Below are positions 26,671 through 38,748 of a stretch of 64,000 nucleotides of DNA, one piece after another. How positions within the stretch are numbered: the first letter of the stretch is position 1; each line of letters opens with the position of its first letter. Origin of the DNA: Arthrinium phaeospermum (Eukaryota; Ascomycota; Sordariomycetes; Amphisphaeriales; Apiosporaceae); NCBI GenBank assembly GCA_006503535.1, contig QYRS01000002.1, forward strand, positions 3,534,001-3,598,000. The letters are read 5' to 3'. The position numbers were made by a program, and so were the translations under genes. The notes below the pieces were generated by a model, which ran no database searches, had not been told where the DNA came from, and saw only the letters and a program-made list of their open reading frames with translations.

Positions 26671-29600
26671 ATGCATACAGCCACACTTGCGGTGGCCACG
26701 TTTGTGGCCGCTGCCTCTCTGGCTGGCGCCAGCCAGCCTACTGCGAATAGGCCAAGGATCTACTTCCCGCGACACGTGAAGCGACAATTCACCAATATCA
26801 CCATCACGAGCGCACCACCTTCGCCTGCTTCCACCCCCGACAGCACAACCTCGGAAACGTCAGACACCCAGAAGCGCGACTCGTCGCTCAACCTCGGAGA
26901 TCTTATCGCAAGCTTGTCAAACGGACTGGGGCCTTCGAAGGATGAGCCTTCTGGTTCCAGCTCGAACACTGGCGACAGCGACAGCCAGACGATTACCCTA
27001 ACCACCCCGGTATTCGTATCGCCCTCGACAACGATTACGGGTGTTGCCTCTACGCCAATCCCGACTGAAAAGAGCGACTCAAGCGCTGCCGGGTCCTCTG
27101 CCGCCGCATCTTCTGATTCCCCCCTCCTCGACTTGCCATCGAGCGGTCTGTTGGGTATCGGCCTGGGATCTAAAACGTCGGCCAATGCAGCGCAGTCCGC
27201 TGTCTCGAGTGTTGTTGGTGGCTCGTCTGCGGCTGGTCAGTCATCCAGCCCCGCTAGCCCGACAGGTGCTGGTTCCTCCAGCGCAATTGTGATTGCGCCC
27301 ACTGGTATCGTGTCGGAAACTCCCAGCGCGCCGGCTGTCAGCTCCCCGGCCGCCAGCACCCCGGCCTCCAACACCCCGGCTGCCAGCACTCCGGCCACCA
27401 GCACTCCGGCCGCCAGCTCGACGGGCGGTGGTCTGCTCTCCGGATTGACGAGTGACCTGGGGGACGTCGTTTCTGGTGTGACCAGCGCCGTTCTACCCGC
27501 TCCCACGGCCAATGCCACCGAGGCGACTTCCGCCGTTTCCTCTGCGGCCACCGAGGTCACCTCCGCCGCGTCCTCTGCCGCCACTGACTTGACTTCTGCT
27601 GTTTCCTCTGCTGCCTCCGAGGTAACCTCCCCTGTGTCCTCCGCCGTGTCTACTGCCGTGCCCACCACGTCCGCTTCTGGCCTCTTGGGAGGCATCATTC
27701 CTGGTCTCACGAGTGCCATTCTCCCCTCGCCTACCGCCAATGCCACCGAGGCGACTCCAGCCGTGTCCTCTCCTGCTGAGGTCACTTCTGCCGCATCTTC
27801 TGCCGCGCCCGCCGCCTCTTCATCGGGTCTCTTGGGAGGTATCGTTGGTGGTATTACCAGTGCCGTTGCTCCCGCTCCCACCGCCAACGCTACCGAGGCG
27901 ACTTCCGTCGTATCTTCGACTCCTGCTGGGGTCACTTCTGCCGCGTCCTCCGCCGCCTCTTCCTCGGGTCTCTTGGGAGGTATCGTTGGTGGTATTACCA
28001 GTGCCGTTGCCCCCGCTCCTACCGCCAACGCTACTGACGCATCCCCTGCCGTTTCCTCTGCTGCGCCTACTGGCTCTTCATCCGGCCTCTTGGGAGGTAT
28101 CGTTGGTGGCATTACCAGTGCCGTTGCCCCCGCTCCTACCGCTAACGCTACTGACGCATCCCCTGCCGTTTCCTCTGCTGCGCCTACTGGCTCTTCATCC
28201 GGCCTCTTGGGAGGTATCGTTGGTGGCATTACAAGTGCCGTTGCTCCCACCTCCACTCCCGCTCCCGCTTCCGGCGCCAACACCACGGACGTGACTTCTG
28301 CTGCGTCCTCAGCCGCGCCTACTCCGTCATCGTCAGGCGGTTTGGGAGGCATCGTTTCCGATATTACGAGCGCCATTCTTTCTCCCACTGGCTCGGCACC
28401 GATCAGCAACGGCACTGATACAACAACGCCTGGATTGACTCTCTTCCCTACGGTTCCTTCTGCCAGCTCGAGTGTACCAACTCCTATTGGCAGCTCTAGT
28501 GTGACTATCCCGACCAGCCCCCCGCCAGGCACCGGCACTGGCACAGTTACGACTCCTCCCGTCACTGGACCCACGCAAAGCGGCAGCATCCCGTTCTCGC
28601 TCTCCGATTCCCCGACACAGAGTGGCAACATTCCGAATGTAACAAGCACCGGGACACCAGAACCTACTACGCTTCCCACCACTAGTGGTCCAGTCCCAAT
28701 CACCAACGCTACTGTGCCTGTTACTACCCCCTCTGTCTCGGCGACGTCCGCTACCCCGATCAGCTCTCTGCCGCCTCCCGTTCAGAACGTGACTACCCCG
28801 ATCACAACGCCATCGTCCACCCCGAAGGCTACACCCATCTCCACCCCCATTTCTACCCCCATTGCCACTCCTACTCCCACCACCACTGAGATCCTGCCTA
28901 TCCCAAGTGCCTCTAGCAGCTACGAGCCTCCCGTGACTACCACATCGCAGAAGAATACGTTCACCAGCGTTCCCGCCACAGGCGTCATGACGGGTACCAA
29001 CTCATGGCTGCCTACTTCTATCGTCATCCAGCCCTCCACCACTCGCCAGTCGACCGGCGGAACCCAGACAACCGCAACTGGAGTCCCTTCATATCTGCCC
29101 AAGGCCATCACACCAAGCACGATACCTGGCGCAGAACCGAAAGACTCGTCCTTGATTCAACTGGCTTACAAGTACGCGTTGAACTACCCCTTCATCGTTG
29201 AAGAGCCTGTTGCCGCGGCCCAGATGTTCTATCTCGTCCCCAAAGCCCTCGCCTACGCGCTTAACATTCCCGAGGATAAGATCATGATGCACTCTCTTCG
29301 GCCGTACGACACGACACCGCAACTTAACTACATCACCACCCTGGCTGTTGCTTACGTACCCAACAACATGATCCAGAAGCTCCGGACGGATCACGAAAAC
29401 CCCAACTCGCCGCTTTACACGAACCCGGACCAGCTGATCTCCGAAATGACTGGCCTCATCAACCCGTCCATTGACATCATCTATGGCTCTACTCTCAACG
29501 GCGATGGCTCTTCAACCGGCAACCAATCTCCTTCGGGCCCGCCCAACAACCCCAACGATGCGTTCGGCAACGGTGGTTCATCCTCCGAGCAGTCTTCGTC

Positions 29601-29970
29601 TCAGAAGGGAACCACGGCCGCCATTGCTCTTGGAGCGGCCAGTGTTGCCGGTGCCTATGGTGCGGCCATGTTCATCATTGCCCGCCGGTACAAGCGCAGA
29701 AAGCAGCGACACCAGCGCAGCAGCTCCATCAGCTCGCCTTCCGAGATGCGTCAAGCTCAAGGTGGTAGCCCCGCGCTCATGGGCGGTGCACTTCTTAGCC
29801 GGGACTTCACGGCGGCCAACGGCTATGGTGGTGTCGGCGGTGGGCCTGGGGGCGTCCCTCACAACACGCGCGACAGCCAAGGCAGCAGGAGGAGTGACAT
29901 GAACAACTCGGGCCGCACCGCCTTTATTTCGGCGCCCGTTGCTGCCGAGAACTCGCTCGGCTGGAACTGA
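26671..29970 (+). CDS. msb2: Msb2-type signalling mucin
   Basis: This is a transmembrane mucin sensor that in fungi feeds the Cdc42/Ste20 MAPK routes for filamentation, appressorium formation and osmotic stress. It is a single exon of 1099 aa. The ATG at 26671 is preferred to an in-frame ATG at 26623, because a signal peptide (residues 1 to about 21) follows it directly, with a Kex2-like Lys37-Arg38 after it. Residues from about 40 to 820 are Ser/Thr/Pro/Ala-rich and contain tandem repeats. The diagnostic part is the conserved juxtamembrane domain, about 828-940, with YALNYPF, MFYLVPKALAYALNIPEDKI and LAVAYVPNNMIQKL. A single membrane helix (about 983-1004) is followed by RRYKRRKQR and a cytoplasmic tail of about 95 residues. 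The Msb2 assignment rests on the juxtamembrane domain, since the mucin part has little informative sequence. Confidence 0.93.
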   Translation: MHTATLAVATFVAAASLAGASQPTANRPRIYFPRHVKRQFTNITITSAPPSPASTPDSTTSETSDTQKRDSSLNLGDLIASLSNGLGPSKDEPSGSSSNTGDSDSQTITLTTPVFVSPSTTITGVASTPIPTEKSDSSAAGSSAAASSDSPLLDLPSSGLLGIGLGSKTSANAAQSAVSSVVGGSSAAGQSSSPASPTGAGSSSAIVIAPTGIVSETPSAPAVSSPAASTPASNTPAASTPATSTPAASSTGGGLLSGLTSDLGDVVSGVTSAVLPAPTANATEATSAVSSAATEVTSAASSAATDLTSAVSSAASEVTSPVSSAVSTAVPTTSASGLLGGIIPGLTSAILPSPTANATEATPAVSSPAEVTSAASSAAPAASSSGLLGGIVGGITSAVAPAPTANATEATSVVSSTPAGVTSAASSAASSSGLLGGIVGGITSAVAPAPTANATDASPAVSSAAPTGSSSGLLGGIVGGITSAVAPAPTANATDASPAVSSAAPTGSSSGLLGGIVGGITSAVAPTSTPAPASGANTTDVTSAASSAAPTPSSSGGLGGIVSDITSAILSPTGSAPISNGTDTTTPGLTLFPTVPSASSSVPTPIGSSSVTIPTSPPPGTGTGTVTTPPVTGPTQSGSIPFSLSDSPTQSGNIPNVTSTGTPEPTTLPTTSGPVPITNATVPVTTPSVSATSATPISSLPPPVQNVTTPITTPSSTPKATPISTPISTPIATPTPTTTEILPIPSASSSYEPPVTTTSQKNTFTSVPATGVMTGTNSWLPTSIVIQPSTTRQSTGGTQTTATGVPSYLPKAITPSTIPGAEPKDSSLIQLAYKYALNYPFIVEEPVAAAQMFYLVPKALAYALNIPEDKIMMHSLRPYDTTPQLNYITTLAVAYVPNNMIQKLRTDHENPNSPLYTNPDQLISEMTGLINPSIDIIYGSTLNGDGSSTGNQSPSGPPNNPNDAFGNGGSSSEQSSSQKGTTAAIALGAASVAGAYGAAMFIIARRYKRRKQRHQRSSSISSPSEMRQAQGGSPALMGGALLSRDFTAANGYGGVGGGPGGVPHNTRDSQGSRRSDMNNSGRTAFISAPVAAENSLGWN
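27664..28380 (+). repeat. tandem coding repeats in the msb2 mucin domain
   Basis: Six copies of a module opening with (S)GLLGGIVGGITSAV or a close variant recur at about 27676, 27823, 27961, 28081, 28198 and 28336. Two neighbours, 27964-28080 and 28081-28197, are both 117 nt (39 codons) and differ at only a few positions, which suggests a recent unequal exchange. Each unit carries the N-glycosylation-like sequence ANAT. Confidence 0.85.
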
Positions 29971-31354
29971 TGAGACTTACAACGCATTTACATACGACCT
30001 GCAACGTCCCGTCCATTGACTCTTCAAACCATTTTCATTTTATCTACCTATTTTTTTGTTGCGGACTTTTCGATACCCTTCCTGGAGGCCTTATTTGTTT
30101 GATCCTGTTGTAGATGGCACAGGCCACCAGGAACTGCAGCGCCCTCGGGCATCGCTCGAATTTTCTTGTTATTTTACTTCTCGAACGGTTTTGACTCGAA
30201 AACACGAAGCGAGTTGGACTATAGACAATATTACGCCGGTCGGCCGCTGAGGGCCTAAGCCCACCTTTTGCTGGCTTGGGCCTGGCCAGCCGGTGCACTT
30301 TTCTTTATCTAATTATATTTGAATGAAGTGGTAGGCGTTCAGGCCGTGTTGAGAACGGTTGACGGAGCGTGCGCATGTGTGCGCTTGTGGTTGGAGATGG
30401 CGAGGTATTTTTGTAGGCTACATACCTGGAGCAAAGGACGTGGACTCTAGGAGGACTCCCGGCGCGCTGGTGTATGCAGCCTGTTGTTGGAAAAGAAAAA
30501 GTAAAAGTCTGTACAATACAAACTGGGCAGCCCATGTTCATTACATTATTGCGTCAAGGCACGTCTTGTGGATCTGGTGCTGGTATAACTCCATGTTTCG
30601 GGTGTAGCCGCTCTTGAGGTTCAAGGCCATTTTTCCGTGTATAAATGAATAGATAACATTCATCCTGCCCAACGGGACGGCGCGCTTCGACTTGATGAGA
30701 GTGATGTTTAGCAAAAGGGACCGGGATGCCGATCTTGATGGTTTAGGGGGTATCCCTCCCCTACTACTACGCGTGCGTGCGTACCTTGCAGAAAGCATCA
30801 GATAAGGTGTAAGAGTTGGGACTAGGGAGACGGGCCTAAACCCAGCCTAATTTTAGGTTGGCTTCGTCCTGAACTGCAGTAAGTACATGTAGGTATGCAC
30901 GCCGAAATGGGAAGGCCATCCATCAGATGGATCTGGCAGAAACTCAATGCATTTTTCTTCCCGTGCATCTTGTGAATAACGAGGTAATCATGGCTTTCCT
31001 CATTCAAACGCCATGGATGATGTAAATGGGTGGGTATTTTGATATGTCGATAGCCCACGGCAATTCAACGTACCCCGGAAAGGAAATGAGCCGCGACAGG
31101 CGGCACCTGTATATGAGGGAATCAGTGCCTACCTTACGTACCTACAGTGCAGTACCAACTGGAACCCAATTCATGCTTTACATCTCTTAACCTAGCCGCT
31201 TCAGCTCTTCTTTCACACGACTGCAATTCCCTTCTTCATCCAGTAACCTGATATTTCAATTGCATCAATAGGTACTCACTAGATCAACTAATTACTACTG
31301 AAAATCATACCTGATCAATTGAGCCTCTCTGGCGGCGTTGATCGATTGCAGTTC
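29971..31354. other. intergenic, msb2 3' flank and MFS promoter
   Basis: No supported gene lies here. The first part is the msb2 3' untranslated region and the last part the promoter of the transporter. Only short, non-domain frames are seen. Confidence 0.55.
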
Positions 31355-33432
31355 ATGGGCATGGACCCGCGCACCCTTTCGTCCCACCACCTGGATACGG
31401 ACAGCTCCGACTTGGCGTCGCCATCGTCATCTTCAGGGGCCACCGCACAGCTGACACCGGACAACGACCCCAACTCGTCTTCTTCGGACGATTATGAGAA
31501 GGATGACGAGATTCCGTGGGCGGACGACGACTACCAAGACGGGCGGCCACTCGATCTCGAGTCGGGGAGTGGGGCGGCCTCGTACGAACTGCAGAACCTA
31601 GGTGGCCGAGCCGGCAGGAAACCCGCCCATGGTCATCGCGACGAAGAGGAGGAGGGGGAGGGGGAGGGGGAGGAGCAGCGTTTTATCCCCGTTGCGCCGG
31701 CGACGCGTCAACGGTTCAGCGACAGCACGGCGGCCAGCTTCCAGCTGTATACGCCCGACGAAGAGCAAGCAGTGGTGCGCAAGTTTGATCGCAAGCTGGT
31801 TCTTTTCCTATCTGTCTGCTATATGCTATCTTTCCTAGATAGGTCAAGTATGCCCTCCCCACCCCCTTTAAGCGATGAGAACTCCCCAGTCGCATCTGTC
31901 TCTTGCCCAGTCTCTCGGCCGCCTCTATTTGGCAGACTAGCTGACTTGGCTGTGTGTAGATATCGGCAATGCAAGAATCGCTGGTATGGAGAACGATCTG
32001 CAAAGCCGTCCCCCGCACGCGGGGTGGTATGAGTGGTCTCTCATGTCTTTCTATATATCATACATTTTGTTTGAGTGGATGTCTTTACTGTGGAGGGTTA
32101 TTCCGGCTCATATATACGTAAGTAGGGCCGGTTCCATGTTGACTATCGTCGGCCAGCCTGGATGGCATTGACCATAATTAGGTGTCGCTCATTGTGCTTT
32201 CGTGGGGCGTGATAGCTTCACTCCAGGCGGTGGCTACCTCGTACCCTATACTCATTTTTCTGCGGCTACTTTTGGGCATTGGCGAAGCTGCCTTTACGGG
32301 AGTACCTTTCTTCCTCTCTTTCTTTTTCAAGAGAAGCGAACTTGCCTATAGAACGGCGCTCTTTATAGCCGGTAAGTTGTAGCCCAGTCACAGCATCTCC
32401 GTGATTGCCATGCCCCATGAGAGACGAACAGGGCTGATGGTCGTAATAACAGCTGCGCCGCTCGCGACGACTTTCGCGTCCTCTCTCGCATGGATTATTC
32501 TGAAACTCGGCGAGTCTGGCCCTATTGCGCCTTGGCGTGTTCTGTTTCTCGTCGAAGGGTTCCCTTCGGTTATTGTGGCTGTAATGGCCTGGAGTGTTAT
32601 TCCCGACTCGCCCCAGACTGCGCGATACCTTACGCCGCGAGAGAGAAAAGTGGCACATGTGCGTCTCCGGCATGAAAAGGAAGAACCGCAGACTTCGAAC
32701 AAACAGGGGGCCGAGAGCCGGCTCAAGGTGATTTCGTCAGTGTTGCTAGACCCCAAGGCATGGCTGACAGCGGTGATGTTCTTCCTGACCAATATGGCCT
32801 ACTCGTCGCTGCCAGTATTTCTTCCCATGATACTCAAAGAGATGGGCCATACAGCGCTGGAGAGCCAAGCCCTCAGTGCACCCCCGTATCTGATCGCCTT
32901 TGTGGCGGTCCTGGCCACGGCGCATCTCTCCGACAAGCTGGGCGTGCGGTCGCCGTTTGTCATAGCGCACGCGCTCGCCTCCGCGGCGGGCTACCTGGCG
33001 CTTGCCCTCGCGCGCCCGCTGGGGCTGGGCCCCATGCTGCGGTACCTGGCCATCTACCCGGCGGCGGTCGGCTTCTTCAACGTGGTGGTCCTGGTCGTGG
33101 CCTGGAACGTCAACAACCAGCCGTCCGAGTCGCGCCGGGGCGGCGGCTTCGCGCTCATGCAGGTCGTCGGCCAGTGCGGGCCCCTGGTCGGCACCCGCCT
33201 GTACCCCCAGGGCGACGGGCCGTACTTTGAGCCCGGCATGTGGGCGTGCGCCGGCGCCATGGCGGGCGTCGCGGCGGTCGCGCTGGTGCTGCGGTTCTAC
33301 CTGGCGCGGCTGAATCGGCGGATGGACGGGGCCGCGCGGGAAGAAGGGGGCGGCGAGGAGTCGCAGGGCTTGGTGGGATCGCCTCGTGGAGAAGGGGCGA
33401 ACGGCAGGGGGCGGTTTAGATATATGCTATGA
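31355..33432 (+). CDS. MFS transporter, anion:cation symporter (Dal5-like) family
   Basis: This is a major facilitator of the family that includes allantoate, nicotinate and pantothenate permeases; the substrate here is unknown. Exons are 31355-31847, 31960-32117, 32182-32371 and 32453-33432 (606 aa). Junctions restore family motifs: FLDRSNIGNARIAGME across intron 1, and LFIAAAPLATTFASSLAW across intron 3. Other hallmarks are GWYEWSLMSFYISYILFEW, LRLLLGIGEAAFTGVPFFLS, GPIAPWRVLFLVEGFPSV and VIPDSPQTARYLTPRER. Helices follow to about residue 570 with a short polar tail. The N-terminal 145 or so residues are unusually long, acidic and Ser-rich, with an EEEEGEGEGEE run encoded near 31650-31674. 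They are presumably cytoplasmic. The start may be 31355 or 31361 (two in-frame ATGs). Codon use turns strongly GC-rich after about 32880. Confidence 0.92.
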
Positions 33433-33996
33433 TGAGAGTAGATATAGTTTTGTCCTACATGTACCTACTAACACAGGAACATAGTACAGCCTCACATAAA
33501 TATAAAGCATAAAGACATATATAAGTATTCTTTAATTCTCTCTAGATTATTGCGTCGATGATACTTGAGCTCGGAGGTTACGGAAGATGCCGGGGTTTAA
33601 GCACATCTGGCGGGGATTACAGCTTGAGCTCGATTGAGCTACAACTCTAAACGGCTAATTGGCCTTCTTAGCTCACTGCAGAACTTGACACGGACTTTTG
33701 ATTGATTCTCGTGGCGCGACCTGGCTGCTACTGTACCTTCGTCACCAGTCTGCTGCTTAGCAACTCTTCCACTTTTTTCTCCTCATCGCATCAACCACCA
33801 CTCACCTCGACCGTCCAAGTTGATCACCCACCCAGCACCGTCACCATCTGTCTCGACAGCGCGTCTCTGACACTTCCCGCCGTCTCTTCTCCTCCTTCAG
33901 CACTTACTTTTGTGACTGCTGACTCGCTGTGACTGTGCCATCCGTTATCGCACAGTCAACCCTATCACAACCGTCCGACTCCATCTACTCAACTTT
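33433..33996. other. intergenic and leader of the F-box gene
   Basis: A short AT-rich 3' flank of the transporter is followed by a CT-rich tract at about 33770-33990 on the plus strand, a probable core promoter and leader for the next gene. No separate gene is seen. Confidence 0.5.
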
Positions 33997-36900
33997 ATGC
34001 AACTAGGGCCTATCAATCTTTCCTCCCAGACTCATCCGACAAGCGCCTCTCCGTCCCGCCACCCCTCCTACCAACATGGCCTTCCTCAGCTTCACCATGC
34101 TGGCTCAGTCCCAGACGACATGCAGCCCCGCTCCCCAAGCAATCGCACGCCGCAGTCGGTCCTCGGAGGTCCAGGTGGCAGCTCGGATGCGCCTGCCCCG
34201 GGAGTCAACGCCACCCAGCTTGAAGACCGACTTCGCGGACTGAATGTAGCTGGCTTGCCAGTCGCCGACTATCCCAAGACTCCTGGACACCGGATTGCCG
34301 AGTACGAAAATGCCTTGACTCCCGCGACGCCTCGCCAAGCGTTGGGCTTCAAGGTTGTGCGGCGTGCCGGTTCCCAGACCCTGGGCGGTGCACAGCTCAC
34401 TGATTTCCCCAACGGTTCGTGAGACCACTTGGTCAGATTTCAACTCTACCAGAATGGGCGTACTGACATGGTTTGCTCCCTCTAGAGATTCTGACGCATA
34501 TCCTCTCTCACCTGCACCCCGACTCTCATGCAGCTGTCGCATTGGTTTCAAAGCGATTCTACACGCTCGTGACGACACCGCATGCCTGGCGAATGGCTTT
34601 CCAGCGTTACTTCCCAGCACAAGATGCCTTGGTAGCACCTGAGAAGGCCGCAGGACCTTTGGGGCAAGATGACGCCGAGTATATACGCTCCGAGGTTCGC
34701 CATTTCACACGGCTCACTGCTCATGCGTCATGGCGCAGCGAGTACCTACTTCGAACCCGCCTACTGCGAAGTCTTGTTAGAGGCAAGCCTGGGTCGAGCT
34801 CTGGAGGCATTGGTGCGTCGTCACGGTCAAGCAAGAAGGCCAGTGCCGTTTTGACGTACAATTCAAAACTACCGGCCATGGTGACGAATGTGCATGCCAC
34901 TTTCACTTCCACCGGGAAGAAGCCGCCACGGGTCATTCATGCGGCCGCCGACATGTGCGTGACCAGCGCGAGCGACCCTACCACTGGCAGAGTGGAGAAA
35001 TGGGGTCTCGACGACCCTTTCGCGTTCGCGCAGCTGGACGAGATAGCACCCCAGTTTCTTCCGTTTGGAGTTGGAGAGGGCCCTGCTGTACTTCCCAATG
35101 TGATGGACGTGAGCCAGCCTTATGGCGTCGTTGGGGGCGAAGGCTTCCCCGGCGGTCGCGTCTTTTTCCGCCCAAGTGGCGAGTATAGGGGCCGGTATCT
35201 TGGCCAGGAGTCGACCGTGGTCGATGCCCATGCTGATATCCCCAAAATCCCCGAGCTCTCGGAAGCAATCAGCTCCTTGTGGATCGCCAAAACACCTTCT
35301 GTGCCGTCTATGACGAGCACAATGGTGGGCATTCTGGTCGGGTCCACATTGGGCGTTGTTACCTCCTACGCCCTAGGTCATGATCCATCGGGCCCTCGCT
35401 ATGCGAACAGCGAGATCAGCGCTCGCTGGGTTCTTAGCCCAGGGGTTCCAATCATTGGGATCAAGGTAGACGAGAGCTACAACCGAAAGAGAAAGTCCGC
35501 TGCCAGAGTTTGGGCAGTTGCTCTGAACGCACTTGGCGAGGTGTATTATCTGACGCAACCTCCAACTCCTGTTGTCAAGTCTAAGACAGAGGACAGTGTT
35601 AAATGTGCGTGGCATGCTGGCCGCACTGCTTATTGGCAGTTGATTGAGGCAACTCGCCGGCAAGCGCGACCTGATGAGTCTGGCAAGAACGCCGTCCGTG
35701 GGGCTTATTCTCCAAGGTCTCCCTCCAATGCTATGGACTTGAAGAAGGATCAGATGATTGCTGAGGCGCGGGAGATCGAGAGATTCCTGCGATACAAGCC
35801 CGCTCACTTCCGAAAGGTTTGCGATGGCTGGGATATGCGGCGTAAACTCGAGGTCGACTTCGCCAGCACTGATGAAAACGGCTCCGGCGAAGCTATCTTT
35901 GTCGTCAGCTGTGGCTATGAAGAAGAGCACACGCCTTCGATAGTCCGCCATGTGCGCGACTCGTCTCGTCGTCCGCAGCCCCTTAGTACCTCTGAATCCC
36001 CTATCGAGACGCCTCCAGCCCAGCCGGCTCCTTCAATTTTCGGAGGTACTAAGCCAAGATCCCCGTCGCCCAAATCGTCAGCGTCGCCATTGTTGCGGCA
36101 AGTCTTGTCCACTTCGGGAAGTGGCGTGTCAAGCCCTGAAGTGGTTTCGGAGCAGGATGACCTTGATGAGTGGCGTGCAACTTCATTCTCCATGAAGGGC
36201 TGTGAGAATTCCCAGGTCCTTGTCAGCAGCGTTGATATGTCGTCGTTTGCCCTGATGACATCGTCTGAGGACCCAGCGCAGGATTCCTCAAATGGTACCA
36301 AGGGGTCTATGACACCTACCGGTCAGGCCCCGACAGACCTTCCTGGCAGAGGCGCAAGGATATTTGGTATCGGTACAAACTGCGGAAAGGTTGTGCTGTG
36401 GAACATGCGCGAGCCACACGCAAGCGCGGGTGTGCACCCTGTTCGTATCATACAGACAGAATCCCCCGAGATTTCTGCTCTGGCCATTTCTGCCCTCTAC
36501 CTCGTTCATGGCGGAAGCGATGGTCTTGTACAGGCCTGGGATCCTCTAGCTTCTACACTGGAGCCTATTCGAACACTGAACGCGCGCTCGACTGGTCGGG
36601 TTCCACGAAACATCATCAACGCCAATCCTTCTCTCCGCAGCAGCAACTTTTCGGCAGTTGGAGCGATCTATCTTGACCCAGACCCTGTAATGCTGCGAGG
36701 TATTCTATGCTTCGGTACATTTGTTCGTTATTGGGCATACAGCTCATCTGGACAACCGTCTGGTCGCAAACGCCGAATCCGTCATTCCGACATTCACGGA
36801 CGCCTTGCCACCCGGCGAACTGGTGGTGGCGTTAAGGGTTTCATCGCTGCCGAGACCGAGGAACTACGGATTGAGCAGCAGATCAAAGCCCGCGAGGACG

Positions 36901-37562
36901 CGTGGCTTCGTTCACGCTTTGGGGTTGGACTTTGCGACTTGACCGAGGAAGAAGCATTGCGCTATGCAGAGATGGTATCTCAAGAGGCGTTCCAGCACGA
37001 AGAGCAGCGCCGGACCAGTGCAAGTGACACGGGCTCCACTGCCGACTTCGATACAACCTCCACCACTGGAAGTCTGGATACCATCACTCCTGAACCCAGC
37101 ATCACAGGGCTCAGCACTCCTGCGGCCAGCTCGAGCGCACAAGCCGCCCCGGCGGCACCCGATTCCGAAAGTGACTACGAGCTGCAGATACAGCAAGCCA
37201 TTCGCCTCTCACTTCTCGAAGGAGGGGACGATGCGGGCCAATCACCTCGCGAGACTAGCTCTGGCGACTACGACGGCCCTGTCTCGTCCAAGGAGAAGCA
37301 GGGCAAGCAGCCTATTTCGAGTATCCACTCTTCTTCAAGCCACGCACCGTCAGCGCAGAAGAAGACTGAGGTCTCCAACGACGCAGTGGCTTTCCATGCC
37401 GAGGCGGAGGAGGATGAAGACTTGAAGTTGGCGCTAGAGCTGAGTCTTGCCGAAGAGCAGAGCCGGCAATCCGTCTCAAGGAGTGCCGCCATGCCCGACG
37501 ACGAGTTTCCGGCTCTGGGGAGCAATACTGGAAAGGGCAAGGGCAAGGCTATGTTCTACTGA
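33997..37562 (+). CDS. Ufo1-like F-box, beta-propeller and UIM protein
   Basis: This is a probable substrate receptor of an SCF ubiquitin ligase, resembling yeast Ufo1 in carrying an F-box, WD40-like repeats and C-terminal ubiquitin-interacting motifs. Exons 33997-34414 and 34486-37562 are joined across a 71-nt intron and sum to 3495 nt (1164 aa). The intron lies inside the F-box; the join gives FPNEILTHILSHLHPDSHAA at about residues 136-155. The middle part has propeller-like blades, such as GKVVLWNMREP and GGSDGLVQAWDPL, after a Ser/Pro-rich insertion. Two UIMs are clear: LQIQQAIRLSLLEG near 1039-1052 and LKLALELSLAEEQ near 1119-1131. The disordered N-terminal 135 residues have no domain I recognise. 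Ufo1 regulates turnover of Ho and other clients in yeast; the client here is unknown. Confidence 0.9.
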
Positions 37563-38748
37563 AGAGATGAGATGGGAGTGATTGGTACCGAATCCGAAGG
37601 GTTTCGGTCTGCGTGTTGTTTCATGTTCTTCGATTCATGATTAATCCTGTTTCTTCGTTTCGTGCCCCCCTTTATTTATATGCAAGGGGATTGTTTTCGT
37701 TTCATAGCCAGAGGAGACCCCCAATTAGTAGTACTTGTATGTCAACAGTTGCTTAATGGAAGTCGTTATTCCGTTCCAAGCAGTCTTATCTCAATCAGCA
37801 TGCTCTCGGTATTCTGCAAGCGAATGCTTCGTTAACTCCCGTATTCCAGTTAGGCTGGCCTTCTCAATTGTGGAACGTCGCTCACAGTGATTAAAAGAAA
37901 GCCTCGAAATGAGTACGAGTTATGTGCTTGTTTTATCTGTTTGTTTGACTTATTTATATGTGTATGTATACATGATGATTGTGAGAGTAAATTGTACCGA
38001 TCTCGCTCCCCTGTGTGAGCTGCGCTCTTCTCAATCTCCCACGGTTCCTCTCTCATCAGGGCTTAGCTTCTGGCCCATATACATATGTTGCAGTGGCACA
38101 TGCCTTCCAGCCATTTTCGAATTGCCCTCGTAGGGACTGCTTGCTGCTGGTTGCTGCTGCCCACCACGAATATCCATGTATATATGTACCGATTTACCGA
38201 TCATGATGATGGTCATGGTGAGAGTCGCTTGCTTCCACGATACTCCTCCGAGCCCGACGCCGTGTTTTACAGAACGCTGTCTGTTCGGTCCGCATAAATC
38301 TTGTTTGGTTTATAAAACGAGAACGGGGATATTTGCAAGAGAGATCCCCCTCCCCTTCTTGCACTCGACCAAAAAATAGGGAGAGAAACGTAAACCGAGT
38401 GATAGCTCATCCAACGAGCGTTTGATATCATATCCCAAACAAAACAATGAAGCAAAAAAAAGCCATATGAAACCAAAACTCCTTAGACCGCCGGTGTATA
38501 GGTGTATATGCCAAAAAAGAGTAAAACAAGAAAGATGTAAAGAAAGAAAGATAAAGGTACCCAAGGTGCATAGAAGACCCGCTGGGTGAAGAAGTGGAAG
38601 TGGCTACAGAAGCGCCCAGTAAGCGGCCACGGCAGTGTAAGTAGATGAATGATGTCTACGCACGGAGAAACGCGAGCAAGTGACTCGCGTTTCTAGAGCG
38701 CGTGAAGGCGGGGAGCGCTTGATAAGGCCATCAAGAGCTCTGTTGGCC
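37563..38748. other. intergenic between converging genes
   Basis: This is the shared 3' flank of the F-box gene (plus) and the pepsin-like gene (minus). It is moderately AT-rich, with T-rich and A-rich stretches suited to polyadenylation on both strands. No gene is supported. Confidence 0.6.

Noticed and set aside
27237..28706. 489-codon open frame antisense to the mucin domain
   Set aside because: It is low complexity and mirrors the Ser/Thr/Ala codon repeats of msb2. It has no start context, domain or exon partners.
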